Shown: positions 1 through 10,064 of the stretch, piece by piece
How positions within the stretch are numbered: the first letter of the stretch is position 1
Layout: each line of letters starts with the position of its first letter
Assembly (NCBI GenBank): GCA_900660155.1
Contig: CABFPE010000179.1
Span: 798,586 to 823,922, forward strand
Source of the DNA: Hofstenia miamia
Lineage: Eukaryota; Xenacoelomorpha; Acoela; Hofsteniidae
DNA length: 25,337 nt
Reading direction: 5' to 3'
Made by a program: the position numbers and the translations under genes
Notes under the pieces: model-generated
Databases searched by the model: none
What the model was told of the DNA's origin: nothing
What the model saw: the letters and a program-made list of their open reading frames with translations, nothing else

Positions 1-318
1 AAAGAATTAGGTTGCTTTGGGATTTGTTTTTGTTTCAATTCGAAGCACGTCAATTCTACATAAACATAACTGAGATCGATATTTTTCACATTTACTTATT
101 CTCTATTCCAATTAGAAGCATAACAATTTTACTCACATAGAATATATTTAATTATTTAGTACTAAATAAAGTGCAAAAAATCAAGATTTCATTAAACACA
201 TCACAATAATTTCGACTAAAATTATGATCGATTTAGTAATTAACTTTGATTAAGAAAATTGTTTTAATTTGTGTTAAATTGCTATGCAATTGTTAATTAA
301 TTTGATTCGAAAACATGC
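1..318. other. AT-rich non-coding DNA
   Basis: No ORF, RNA or transposon end is recognisable here. The only structure is an 18-bp perfect palindrome (152-169, centre TAGTACTA), which is about what chance gives in DNA this AT-rich. Confidence 0.5.
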
Positions 319-509
319 ATGTCTCGTGTTTTGGGTGTTTACACGGTGACACAAGACATAAGACACTCGAGAAAATCAAAATCTTTTGATATTCGAATGT
401 TTTTCAAGTGCTCTACTTGAGAGGTTGAATGTCGCGTGTTTTGGGTGTTTAGACGTGACATTCGCTCATTGAAAACACAAGACATGCATGTCTCATGTCA
501 CGTGTAAAC
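319..509. repeat. Cluster of direct and inverted repeats (possible MITE end)
   Basis: A 27-bp unit at 319-345 recurs at 429-455 with two mismatches; both contain GTGTTTTGGGTGTTTA. The segment from 337 (GTTTACAC, then GTGACA and AAGACAT) is echoed in inverted form at about 485-509 (ATGTCACGTGTAAAC). ACATGCATGTCT also occurs at both ends, near 313 and 482. This arrangement suggests the terminal or subterminal repeats of a small DNA transposon, but no target duplication was found and the family is not recognised. Confidence 0.55.
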
Positions 510-1415
510 GGGGTATAAATCATTTTTATCGATTATGGGTAATTCGATTTTAGGTGATTAATCGCGGTAGCTCTGCGCTCTATTCGGTCGTAGGATTAAG
601 TATAGACTTACGGCAAATGGTATAGTTTATAAAGTAGTTAATTGTCAATTTTGAGTAGTATGTAGACAAAAGTTTTATTGTTGTTTCGATTTCTCTGAAA
701 GTAATCAAATCAATTATTGGGAAAATGTTGAATTTTGCAAAGTGGGTTTTGCTAACCGAACATTTGAACAATATTGCTTGATTACGGTTCTTCTGGACTA
801 ACGAGACCTCTTCGGATTGGGGCCACTGATTTCAGAACATCAAGGTTCATTATTTAATCAAATGACTAATGACTTTCACAATTTAAATGTTTATAAAATC
901 AAGATTAATTTCATTTTCCATGATTTTATTATTGTTACTACCGAATTTAATTAGATTTACTTGCGAGTATCAAATAGAAAGTGTAACTATCTATGTTATA
1001 GATGACACATTTTTCTAACCGAATGCCCAATATTTGAAACGGATACTACTGTAACTATGCCACAAATTGAATTTTTAGCCATATAACTTGGTACAATATC
1101 ATTTTTCTGTAATAGAATTTAGACACCGATTTTGCGATCATGTGCTCCTCAAACTTCATGCAGTTATCGCCCAAAAATTCTACACTAATCAAATTTAATA
1201 GATCTGCAGGAATGGAGAAAATATATTTTTATGTTTATAAAGTTTAAAATAGTTGTATAAACAACTTCTTAATAATGCATGTCCCATATACACCCTGTAG
1301 CAGCAGACTCCTTTTTGAGATAAATATTTGGGATTCGTGTTGGCAAATTTTACATGAATTTTAAATACCAATTACTATCCATTGTACTGATACTTTTTAT
1401 GTTAATGCTTTTAGA

Positions 1416-1418
<3 letters not shown>
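510..1418. other. AT-rich non-coding DNA, nothing recognised
   Basis: Only a short ORF (580-771, minus) without coding character is present. No transposon end, RNA gene or plausible exon could be supported. Confidence 0.5.

Positions 1419-1467
<49 letters not shown>
1419..1467. repeat. (AT)n microsatellite
   Basis: An uninterrupted AT dinucleotide run of 49 bases, the longest simple repeat in the interior of the window. Confidence 0.97.
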
Positions 1468-1470
<3 letters not shown>

Positions 1471-2504
1471 ACATCGAAAGAATTTCGAAATCTTTTCGAT
1501 TAATGTTTGACACGAAATAGAAAGAGCAGACTATATAGTCATCAAGATGCCACGTAGCGAACACTTTAACCATTAAGGGAATGCCAGCCTAGTACCAGAC
1601 GTAAGCAGGTGTCAAGCAGAACAACTGACAGCTAGTTAAAACAAAGATAAACATGTTTATTATATTAGTTGCAATCTAAATAAATTGATGAGAGGTAAAC
1701 ATAAACACTCAACGTGAAAGAGGCTTGGGTAAACACCTGCATTTATTCAATTTCTTTTACCTGCTGCTACTTAAACATGAAGAAGATTGCTATTAAATTT
1801 TAAATGATTTTTATCCATGTCTGATGGAAACAATTCAATCTCACTTCTATCGTTGGGTTTAGTTGTTAATCAATGGTCCAAATTGTTTAACTCCTGTTGG
1901 GTTTGATTAATTCTGTAAAAAATTAATGGCAAATACAATAAAAGTATTTATTTAACTTAACAAATGTTTCATATGTAATTAATATATTTGTCCTTGATTT
2001 TTATACAGAAAACAGCAGAAAGCGCTACAATTTAGGTCGCGATTCAAATGATCGTCTGGAGTATCACTTTTAAGATTTCTTTTTTACTTGTGCATTATAT
2101 AGTGAAATTCACTTGAACACTCAATGCCACTAAAGTTTTTATGACACAGAAAATGCATTATCATGGGTGAACTTTTCAGATGAACACGTCCTAAACACAG
2201 ATCACGTACTAGTTTATAACTGCATTTTTGAAATACGCGTATCTAAAAATAGTATTATAAGAAATTCAATAAATTTAGTAATAGCAAATAATGCATTCAA
2301 TGAAAAATAAATCAGAAAGTTTAATCAAATTACTGCTGATTGGTGCCAATTGGCGTCAATTTAAAGAGCAAAAGTCAGGTTAGCAAAATTATTGGACGTC
2401 TATTATTTACGAGACGTTTTCTAATCTATGAGGGATGCTGATAACTAATTTATGATCCGTTCTTAAAAACTGCAAAATGCATTTTTGAAACCTTTTTTTA
2501 TATA
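1468..2504. other. AT-rich non-coding DNA
   Basis: No gene is seen. A weak tRNA-like stretch (1546-1585, minus) is listed separately. The region ends in a TATATAT run that borders the decayed Penelope-like fragment. Confidence 0.45.
1546..1585 (-). repeat. Possible tRNA-derived SINE head (weak)
   Basis: Read on the minus strand, the words CCCTTAATGGTTAAAGTG and TTCGCTACGTGGCATC resemble the D-arm (A-box) and anticodon region of tRNA-derived SINE heads, which commonly read like TTAGTGGTTAAGGTGTTCG. No B-box (GGTTCGANNCC) follows at the expected distance and no tail or target duplication was found, so this may be chance similarity. Confidence 0.22.
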
Positions 2505-3000
2505 TTATGTTTAATAAAGCAATAAATCTCTGCAAAAAAATATCTGCAAATTACCAACGTCTGACAAATTTTTAATTTTCTAGAAAGTAAGGGTTATCCT
2601 CAAAAGGTGATCTAAAATTTTCAAATGAAGCCAATTTACAAAAACAACATTGATGAAACCAAAACCAATCTTTAGTTAAAGCTTCACTGTATAGAAAACC
2701 ACAAAAAATTGAATAAAGAATGCCAATTTTAAAAAGAACAAAAATAATTGCAATATTTACGTCATACAAAATGAAGGATCCGATCCCAATGAATTGAGTT
2801 TCTTTTTTAGTTTATACATACAAACGTGGGGATTATGAAAAATCCTACATCGGGTAAACTAAGCGACGTTTAGATGCAAGAATAAAGGAATATATGTGTG
2901 GAGACCTAAAATCAGAAAATTGTATGCACATCCATAATGCAATCTAAAAAAATTTTTACATCCAACTGAGATGAGAACATCATAAAATAAGAAAAACACT
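2505..3000 (+). pseudogene. Decayed Penelope-like element fragment: linker plus GIY-YIG domain
   Basis: Translated in shifting frames, this stretch aligns along its length with the open Penelope-like frame at 14970-15607. It keeps KGYPQKVI (younger copy NGYPQKLI), then TNL-LKL (TNIYWKL), then from 2777 in one frame DPIPMN-stop-VSFLVYTY (DHVPISLSSNVVYSY), KSYIG, RRLDARIKEY and GDLKSEN. These are the GIY-YIG endonuclease core of animal Penelope-like elements: the VY and YIG strands and the catalytic Arg are visible. The copy is dead. Stops interrupt it (for example at 2795 and 2855), there is a frameshift before about 2580, and the CxxC pair of the younger copy has become Arg and Tyr. It begins at the same codon region as the younger copy, directly after TATATAT, and loses similarity near 3000 where an antisense LINE remnant begins. 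Confidence 0.8.
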
Positions 3001-3004
3001 AAAT

Positions 3005-3960
3005 AGTTAAACAGCTATAGGATCTAATATCCATGATGAGATTGTTAGGGATCGATGTTTATAGGTCGTTTATAAGTAACATTAAAAATGGTGGAAGTCA
3101 CCTATTGATGAAGAAAATGGTGGATAGTTAATTATCCCAACATTCAAATGTGAAATTTTTGTGAGTTGAGAAGTGATGGAATCCCTGTCAAAAGCCTTAC
3201 TTACATCAAAGGATTTGCACATTTCAATAAGAAAGCTGAGTCAGTGAATCCTTCAGACCTAAACCCAAACTGGTTTTTTACCAAACTAGCTTCGATAGGG
3301 CCGGTTCAAAAATGATTCCTCGACTAACCTTGAAAAGTTTTTAGATAGAAATTGTGTGTTGGATATAGGACACAAGTAATTAGGACCACTTATTTTTCAT
3401 GTTTTTGTATAATTCGATTCATGGAAAGCGTAAATGAATTTGGGTTGATGGCTTAGGTATGGCTAAACTGTGAGCATTTTGTGCGAAAGCCAACTCGATA
3501 AGTAATCAAATTCAGTCAACGATTTTTTCATTTTTAGCATGAATATTAGACTTAGTGTAAACTAATATTCGCAATGTCATCGCAAGAGAATTTTCAAATT
3601 CAACCTAGCTATCCGTTGTTGAAATGTTGGTGTAAAATTGATTGACAGCATTCACATCAAGTGTAATTTTATGAGTGTATCTGTTTTTCCACTATTAATA
3701 ATTTCTCACCACGATGCTGCAGTCATTTGATCCCTAGCATTCTTTAGGTTGTCATGAATAAGATTATTGATTTGCGACTGAAACTGAGCAGCTCTTTGAG
3801 TCTTTCTTGACTTTCTTAACGAATGTGAATGTACACTTTTCGTGATGGACAGAAATAATCATATACTTATAAAACATGGTGGGCAAATATATCAACAGCT
3901 TCGTCGATATCTTAAATTGAAAAACCTAATCAAAGCATTATTCATCTAGATTGAATTTGA
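3005..3960 (-). pseudogene. Decayed LINE reverse transcriptase (CR1/L2/Jockey-like)
   Basis: On the minus strand, reading from high to low coordinates, the order of landmarks is that of a non-LTR retrotransposon ORF2. An Arg/Gln-rich linker at about 3815-3720 ends NARDQMTAASW. At about 3660-3630 is LDVNAVNQFYTNIST. At 3384-3362 is NYLCPIS (canonical NYRPIS), followed by LSKNFSRLVEESF. At 3275-3258 is NQFGFR. At 3213-3185 is SFDVSKAFDR, the palm-A motif with its first catalytic Asp. At about 3090-3057 is LLINDL. The stretch between palm A and INDL is shortened, and the YADD region is unrecognisable. Many stops and frame changes show it is long dead. The 5' part, with any apurinic endonuclease, is not visible. 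The RT motifs suggest a CR1/L2/Jockey-type lineage, but the exact clade cannot be set from so few residues. Confidence 0.82.
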
Positions 3961-4145
3961 CTATAATGTGCCTACGATCTCTAAGGAAACGCATTTGATA
4001 TTTTGCGCGAGTTCAGTATTTCTTTATGGTCCGTTCTGTTTGTCCACCATCTCTTGTAACACCAGTAGGACCCTATGAAGAAATAGCTCTTGCGCAATCA
4101 CACATCTCAATCATGATCAAGTGAGTAGCAAAAGTGTGGAAAAAA

Positions 4146-4297
4146 CCCCGCGAAAATTTTTGAAATCATTGAATAAAAATGATCTTAGTTTTTAACTTTT
4201 TTTTAATATTTTGCTGAAAATTTTTTCGATTTAACCAATCAATTTTGAAACCCTGATGAAGGGGGCATTCCACCATGCCCCCCTGCGTACACCACTG
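4146..4297 (-). mobile_element. Truncated hAT-like MITE, same family as 6763-7007
   Basis: This is an inverted, one-ended copy of the element at 6763-7007. It keeps the terminus reading CAGTGGTGTACGCAGG on the minus strand, the subterminal hairpin (GGGGGCAT at 4261-4268 and ATGCCCCC at 4275-4282) and the internal CCCCGCGAAAATTTTTGAAA block at 4146. The opposite terminal inverted repeat and a target duplication are missing, so it was truncated or the end has decayed beyond recognition. Confidence 0.75.
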
Positions 4298-5257
4298 GTA
4301 GCCGCAAGTATCCGCTGCTTTGATATTGCGTTTTTATCTGCTGGGTAACACCAATGTCTGGAAAAATACGTTTCTTCAACGCGAGAAAAAAATATTGTCA
4401 AGCCTTCAAGTCGATGAAATACATTGGTAATTCTATTGCTAATGTCAATTTATGTGTATTGCTCACACATGTTGGTAAATAAAATAAGTAAAGAATACAA
4501 ATGAAGCGTTTAAATACCCAAAATATTTTTTTACTTTTGCAATTGTGAGTTTTGTCAATATTAGCTTTTGCAATTTTTTATTACAATTAATAAGTAAATT
4601 CTAGTCATTGATTTTAAATTAAAATTTTTTATATTGAAAAGGAATTTCATCGTTTATTTTAAATTTAATGCAATTCTGCAATTTGAACTAAGATTCTTAG
4701 ACAACGATATCTCAGCATTGCGCAGTATTTTGAATCATCAATTTTGAAATTATCTGTGCAAACGCACTCATTCACAGTTGTCTTACATCCTGTATCTCGT
4801 GCGAGCGGCCTTAATGTTTCGCACTTGGTGTTTAAGTTACCAATGTTGTGTTTACCTAGCAAATTAACTTAATCTCCATCATTTTCCACCCATTTCTCGT
4901 ATGATTAGTCATTAAATTCAACTCAATTGCTTTAATTTGCGCGATTCTCTCGTACATTTGAGATGATTTTCATAAATTAGTGTCAAAGTTTTTCTCTCCT
5001 AGGTTTAAATTAATTCTTGAAAAATGGAGCTGTAACTGAAATGAACACAGCTAAAAATTTACTCTTCCAAACTGTAATAAAATGCTAGTGTTGCACTAAA
5101 TTATATAAATTTGAATATCTTCATTTTTATTTTAAGGTTTGTTTCATTCTTTGTTTGGTACTAAAAGGCTTCAAAATTAAAAGTTTAAACCAGGAGTTAA
5201 GGAGAAATTTGAAAGGATTCGGTGCAAAGATAAGCGTTATCTCGGACATTATTGGAG
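4298..5257. other. AT-rich DNA with one doubtful exon
   Basis: Nothing is supported here except the cysteine-rich minus-strand ORF at 4665-4862, listed separately. No repeat end or RNA gene is recognised. Confidence 0.4.
4665..4862 (-). CDS. Possible cysteine-rich terminal exon (doubtful)
   Basis: The 65-residue ORF contains an unusual Cys pattern: KCE, then DTGCKTTVNECVCTDNF, then SKYC. The CxC followed by an aromatic residue and a later Cys recalls the second half of EGF- or EB-like extracellular modules. A possible 3' splice site (TTTGCTAG) lies at its start, and an AATAAA hexamer follows the stop codon within about 20 bases on the same strand, which would suit a last exon. No companion exon was found, composition is close to background, and the start Met is not meaningful if this is an internal exon. 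It could easily be a chance ORF. Confidence 0.2.
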   Translation of the reverse strand: MLGKHNIGNLNTKCETLRPLARDTGCKTTVNECVCTDNFKIDDSKYCAMLRYRCLRILVQIAELH

Positions 5258-5265
5258 GTTTGGGG

Positions 5266-5599
5266 CACTGGCGTAGCTACGGGGGCCAGGGGTGCAAGGC
5301 CCCCCAAAAGCGAAACCTAGCCCCCTCTTTTTGGAGCAGAATGAACCTATTACTATTAATAATGTTTAGTTAAAAGAGAGATAAATGGCCAATGGCATAG
5401 GGGTGCCGATTATGGTATGTTATCATACCATTATGGACTACATTATGGCTACCATAATGGTATGGTAGAGAAACAAATCAAGCCTCACATACATAATATA
5501 TACTAAATATTTAAAAACCTGAATAATTTACTGCACTTTTTTCAAAATTTTAATTCAATTTATTGCCCCTCCTGATTTTTTATTCTGTCTACGCTACTG
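5266..5599. mobile_element. hAT-type MITE with 8-bp target duplication
   Basis: A 334-bp non-autonomous element. The left end reads CACTGGCGTAG and the right end, reverse-complemented, CAGTAGCGTAG (9 of 11 match). It is flanked by a perfect 8-bp direct repeat, GTTTGGGG, at 5258-5265 and 5600-5607, the duplication length typical of hAT transposons. Just inside the left end is a G/C hairpin (GGGGGCC at 5281-5287, GGCCCCC at 5298-5304). The middle holds a second repeat (5398-5464). It encodes nothing; a 72-residue ORF crossing its left end is not meaningful. Confidence 0.88.
5398..5464. repeat. Internal palindromic segment related to the end of the 12454-13246 hAT element
   Basis: The first roughly 50 bases (AGGGGTGCCGATTATGG onward, including TATCATACCATTATG) match the left 50 bases of the hAT element at 12454 with scattered mismatches. 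The segment ends in a long hairpin: CATACCATTATGG at 5424-5436 pairs perfectly with 5452-5464 across a 15-base loop, and TGGTATG at 5413-5419 can pair alternatively with 5424-5430. It is probably a fragment of a related hAT terminus inside this MITE, or a shared ancestral subterminal repeat. Confidence 0.65.
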
Positions 5600-5607
5600 G
5601 TTTGGGG

Positions 5608-6754
5608 GCTCTAACCCTCCAATCCACCCCTGTTCCTTAGCCTCTGAGTTAAACTATAGTTCTTCCTTCTCTAAAAGTGATGGCTGTAAAAATAACAGGC
5701 TACAACATTGGTGCTTTGTAAAAGTTTATGAACAGCTGAGTCATCATTTCGGGTCTAATGATTAACCTGGTTTCGCATAAATTCATCTTAAATTTTCTCC
5801 ATGTTTATATCAATTGGTATCGATGTCTTAAGTAAATATTAGCCGTTGCTAAGAATCGTTCATGACATAATAGACTTAGATTTGTATTTTATATCAGAAT
5901 TTCGAAATTGATAATGTCTTCTTTATTAACAATTTTGAGTCATTTTGCGCAAATCAATTGATGTAAATATGAAAATGGAAAGCATTAAAGTTTTTACTGA
6001 GCTTTTGTGTTCATTAATAAATAGGTTTAAGTTAAAGCTGTTTGTTATAAGATATCAAAATATTTACAATTCAAAAGCAATATATATATATTTGGACACC
6101 CGGGAAAATGCAGCCCCCAGATTTCTCATTTGGATATCAGATGATAAAAACACAAAAGAAAACAAAACGAATCTATGTGCACAACCATCCGGCTATTTAT
6201 TATGTATATAGATCGCTCTTGCTAGAAGTTATCCTGTACTGTATGTAAAACACACTACAAAATTAGGCAAGATACATAGAATTTCGTAAAAGGACACTAT
6301 TGTTAAATCTATTGTCAAGCGAGCTTATTTCATCAAAGCGTCCAGAATGTTGTTTTTGTGTTATATGTAATCTTTAATTTTTTACCTAAAATATTTCCAG
6401 TTATATAAACGTTCAAGTTATTCCGCAATGTACAACAGTTGAGAATAAACGAGATCTGTTATAGAAAATGATTCTAGTATTTTAATTCGATGGAGTCTGT
6501 TTCTTCGATTAATATACCTTAAACTATGAATCATGCAGATGATTAAAATTGGATAGAATAAATGTGATCTATAGTGTATTTTAGCATGACAGAAGTTCAT
6601 TAATTGGCCGATGCCCATCAGTAAAATTTAACGATCCCAATGCCCAATTATAAATTTAAAATGTCTATTTTAACGTGTTACAGAACAACACTACTCTCAT
6701 ATTCACAAATGCATGCAAACTATTTCGAAACTATAAAAATTACATGTCTTGTTG
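5608..6754. other. AT-rich non-coding DNA
   Basis: The longest ORF here, 88 codons at 5945-6211 (plus), has no recognisable domain, and its codon content follows the AT-rich background. No transposon end or RNA gene was recognised. Confidence 0.45.
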
Positions 6755-6762
6755 TATTAGTT

Positions 6763-7007
6763 CAGTGGCGTACCCAGGGGGGGGGACATGGTGGAATGTC
6801 CGCCCCCCCGTCAGGTTTCCAAATATAATTTTAACTTTATAAATCAAAAAAATTTTCGTAAAAATTTGAAAAATTTAAAATCTAGGATCATGAAATACAT
6901 TATTTAGGGTGTATTTTCTCAATATTTTCAAAAATTTTCGCGGGGCTACGCCCGCATTAGAGAATAACAATGATGCCCCTCGTCAGAAAATCCTGGGTAC
7001 GGCCCTG
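6763..7007. mobile_element. hAT-type MITE with perfect 8-bp target duplication
   Basis: A 245-bp element. The left end CAGTGGCGTACCCAGG and the right end CAGGGCCGTACCCAGG (reverse-complemented) match at 13 of 16 positions or better. It is flanked by a perfect 8-bp duplication, TATTAGTT, at 6755-6762 and 7008-7015. Behind the left end comes a run of nine G (6777-6785), then a hairpin of GGACAT (6784-6789) and ATGTCC (6796-6801), followed by a C run. The interior is AT-rich and non-coding. A second, truncated copy lies inverted at 4146-4297. Confidence 0.9.
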
Positions 7008-7015
7008 TATTAGTT

Positions 7016-8313
7016 TGTGATGTTTTCAATCTTTTTGTTCATTTTTGCATATGCAATATACAACGAGCAACCAATAAAATCAATTTCGATCTGTTTAGTT
7101 TGTTTGATTCGCAAACATTTCAATGGATATTGAAAAATAGTCTAAAAAAGTTTCTTTTGGTTGTGAGAAGCACTAAATCGCTTAATGCAAATAGTGTTCT
7201 ATATTGAAATTTTTGAGGTGATAATTTCTTGTTGATATCTTTGAAATTTAGCCTTCGCAGGTCTAAGCGTTTAGTTTTGTCTCCAGAAATTATGCAGCGA
7301 TGTTTTATTCAGTGTTATCACTTATTAAGAGTTGATTAATTCACAGTAACGTTATTCTAATTACGCGGTTTTGATACTATTGGCAGTCGCATGATCAGCG
7401 AAAGTGTGGGTGGATGATCTAATTGGCTGACTTGGTGTCCATTTGATGTAGACGTAGATGTCACCTACTGACTGTTTTATTTGTGTTTAATTTGTGACAC
7501 CTATTCGTTTTGCAGCTTGTTTTGTCTCACTCAAACTTCTTTGTAAGTTTTCCTAGGCTTTATTTTTATATTAAAACTCACAACCATACTTCAATTAGAA
7601 AGTAACAGAAAATCGCCAAAACCAATCTTTCAGACTGTTGGACGTTGAATTGTAAACTTTTCGATTTAAGCATCTCCGCTCAATTTCCTGTTCTAAGTTT
7701 TTTCAACAACAGTTTTCAAATAACTTTGACTATTCTATTAAAAGTAATTGTAAAAACATGCATTATGTTTATGTCCTTTCTAAAGAGCGCCTTATGTAAA
7801 TTATTAATGTAAATTTATCATTTATACTACTGTACTGTTTAGTGTTTAATACTGCATTCGTTTTATAACAATCAATTACACCTATTTGTCAAAAATTGAA
7901 GGAAATTTAAAATAGTAGAGATTTTCATGAACAATTAATAGCACCCAGAAATTTTTATTGGAAATACACAGCCATTCAAATTTTTAATTGGAAATAGATG
8001 TTTAAGTGGTTTTTTGTTAACTAAATAGATAAATATTTTCGATTAGCTTGAAACTTCGTAATGTCTGTTTTTATATAAGGTCCAGTCTCTGGGTAAGTCT
8101 TCGGTAAACAAACATGTATACTAAGGATTTGAACCTTGGTTATGTAAAAAATATTTTGAATTTCACTTCATAATTTTGGTAGTATATTGTCAATTCCTAT
8201 TTGACGTGAATCTCGGTACAAGTTACCTCAAGTTAATTCAATTAAGTGCCTAGGATGTCTTTGTACATTTAAACATCTGTAGTAATTTTGAACAGGAATG
8301 TAAACCATTGAGG
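7016..8313. other. AT-rich non-coding DNA, nothing recognised
   Basis: No ORF of note, no repeat end and no RNA gene could be supported in this 1.3-kb interval. Confidence 0.45.
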
Positions 8314-8321
8314 GGATGGAC

Positions 8322-8689
8322 CAAACTTGTAAACGAGCCGACATTTCCAAGCTCGGCTCGGCTCGCCGAATTTTTTACATAGATCTTCCAATTATTTAAT
8401 AAACATTTCTTACATAAGATTATAGGAAAGGNTTGAATGAGGCTCGTTTTAGCTCGGTCATTTCCAAGCTCGGCTCGGCTCAAAGAATTTTTTACATAGC
8501 TCTTCCAATTATTTAATAAACATTTCTTACATAAGATTATAGGAAAGGCATACTGACTGCAAAAAATATGAAAATCTACATAATCAAATTAACAAGCAGA
8601 ACTATAAACTTGCTTTGCCTAAAATAGGCTCGTTTTGGGCTCGTTGTATATCAAATACTGTGCTCAAGCTCGGCTCGTTGACAGGTCTG
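8322..8689. mobile_element. hAT-type MITE with GAGCCGAGC ends and internal duplication
   Basis: A 368-bp element. The left end CAAACTTGTAAACGAGCCGA and the right end CAGACCTGTCAACGAGCCGA (reverse-complemented) match at 17 of 20 positions. Flanks are GGATGGAC (8314-8321) and GGATGAAC (8690-8697), an 8-bp duplication with one difference. Ends of the CAGACCTGTCAACGAGCC kind are familiar from hAT transposons. The words GCTCGG and GGCTCG recur near both ends as subterminal repeats. There is no coding capacity. The N at 8432 lies between the two internal duplicated blocks. Confidence 0.85.
8342..8548. repeat. Tandem duplication inside the MITE
   Basis: The 90-base block at 8342-8431 is repeated at 8459-8548 (offset 117) with only a few differences, clustered around CTCGCCGAA versus CTCAAAGAA. 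The high identity compared with the worn target duplication suggests the internal duplication is younger than, or was present at, the insertion event. Confidence 0.9.
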
Positions 8690-8697
8690 GGATGAAC

Positions 8698-9525
8698 TTC
8701 CCAATTTTTTCATTGGGTTTCTTAATACTATAGTTCCCCCAGATAACTGTTCTTGAAACCTTCAAAACAAATTTTCTATTTGATTGCTATTTTATTTCTA
8801 CAATATTTCCGTTTTCTTATTCATGTCTATAATAGTAAGACATGCTATAGAGACATGAAATAGATTGTATATTTCAACGCATGTTTATTAGCCCTATTGT
8901 TAACAATTAAAACCGTTCTTATAATGACCATCTATTCTATCATAAGTTGACTCCAAACTTCCGAATGCGGATTTACACCTTGAACTTAACTGCATTACAA
9001 AACTTCAACTGTTGTGTTATTAACTGCAGTAATTACTATCAAATCGTAGTTGTTAGGATTGGTTTTTAAAGTATTGGAAATAACGGTTTGTGAATACTTA
9101 GTTTATATAACGGGCGTCTGATATCCGCCGAACTTTTGAAGTGCAAACGCGGTACCTATTTACATGTAAATCTAATATTTGTTGTACAGAGATTGTTTAA
9201 TTAGAGAGTGACTTTTCATTTATGGGACCATATTTTATAGCGCCATAAACGTTGCTCTAGAATCTCTCGCTTGACCATTTAGAGTTTACTCAAGTATTTC
9301 TTTCAGTAAATTGCTTTAATCAGCGGTTGCAAAAAATTATGTATTTTGGTGGCAAGCGATCGAATTACTAGTGTTGGTTGAAGTAATTAATAGCAATGGT
9401 TTTTGTGCTTTTTAGACTTTAAAAATGTGTGCATAAAACGTGAAAGCATATATTATTAATAATAACACTATATTAAATGTCCTAATAAGAAGTCATGAAA
9501 GGGCAAATGCTCTCAGTTCCAGTCA
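8698..9525. other. AT-rich non-coding DNA, nothing recognised
   Basis: No feature can be supported apart from a chance-level palindrome at 9158-9171. Confidence 0.45.
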
Positions 9526-9533
9526 CGACCTAT

Positions 9534-9819
9534 CAGGCGCGGCTTTAAAACAGGGGGGGGGGGCACCATCCAATTTTGTTTCAAGAAAATTTAAACTAAA
9601 ATGGAAATTTAAACAAAAATAACTCCAAGAGAAAACTTCATTGTAAAATGTAACCTCTAAGTGTCCAAATTAACGCATTGCTCACCTTAAATTGTGGGAT
9701 TAAACTTGCAAAGATCAACATAAAAAATATTTGAGGAAAACACTTTTACAGAAAACTAATAATCCCTAAAAAGGGGGGCACTGGCCACCGGGTGCCCCCC
9801 TCCCCTAAAGCCGCACCTG
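9534..9819. mobile_element. hAT-type MITE with perfect 8-bp target duplication
   Basis: A 286-bp element. The left end CAGGCGCGGCTTTA and the right end CAGGTGCGGCTTTA (reverse-complemented) match at 13 of 14 positions. It is flanked by a perfect duplication, CGACCTAT, at 9526-9533 and 9820-9827. A run of eleven G (9553-9563) follows the left end. Near the right end is a strong hairpin, GGGGGGCAC (9773-9781) pairing with GTGCCCCCC (9792-9800). The interior is non-coding. Confidence 0.92.
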
Positions 9820-9827
9820 CGACCTAT

Positions 9828-10064
9828 AGAGTTAGAGAGTTAAAACTTGCCTAATAACAGAAAAACTGTACAATCGGGAGTACGGACTCGAAAAGTAGCA
9901 CATCAGTATAAAAACCAGGAAATGTTTTTTGGAATAAGAATGATGCGAAAGATCATATAGAAGAATAAGAAAGAAACTTAAATGAAGATATAAATAGGTT
10001 GTGCTTATTAGTTCAACAAATAAGGAAAGAATGTCTTGAGGAAACTATAGAATTATTTCATAAG
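9828..10064. other. Probable upstream continuation of the decayed LINE
   Basis: Purine-rich plus-strand sequence leads into the endonuclease remnant. A short stretch reading EETIELFHK at about 10038 recalls the ETIEH(I) segment that precedes the endonuclease in R2-like elements, but decay is too advanced for a firm call. Confidence 0.3.

Noticed and set aside
152..169. 18-bp perfect palindrome TTATTTAGTACTAAATAA
   Set aside because: In DNA of this AT content, a palindrome of this length is expected about once by chance in a window this size.
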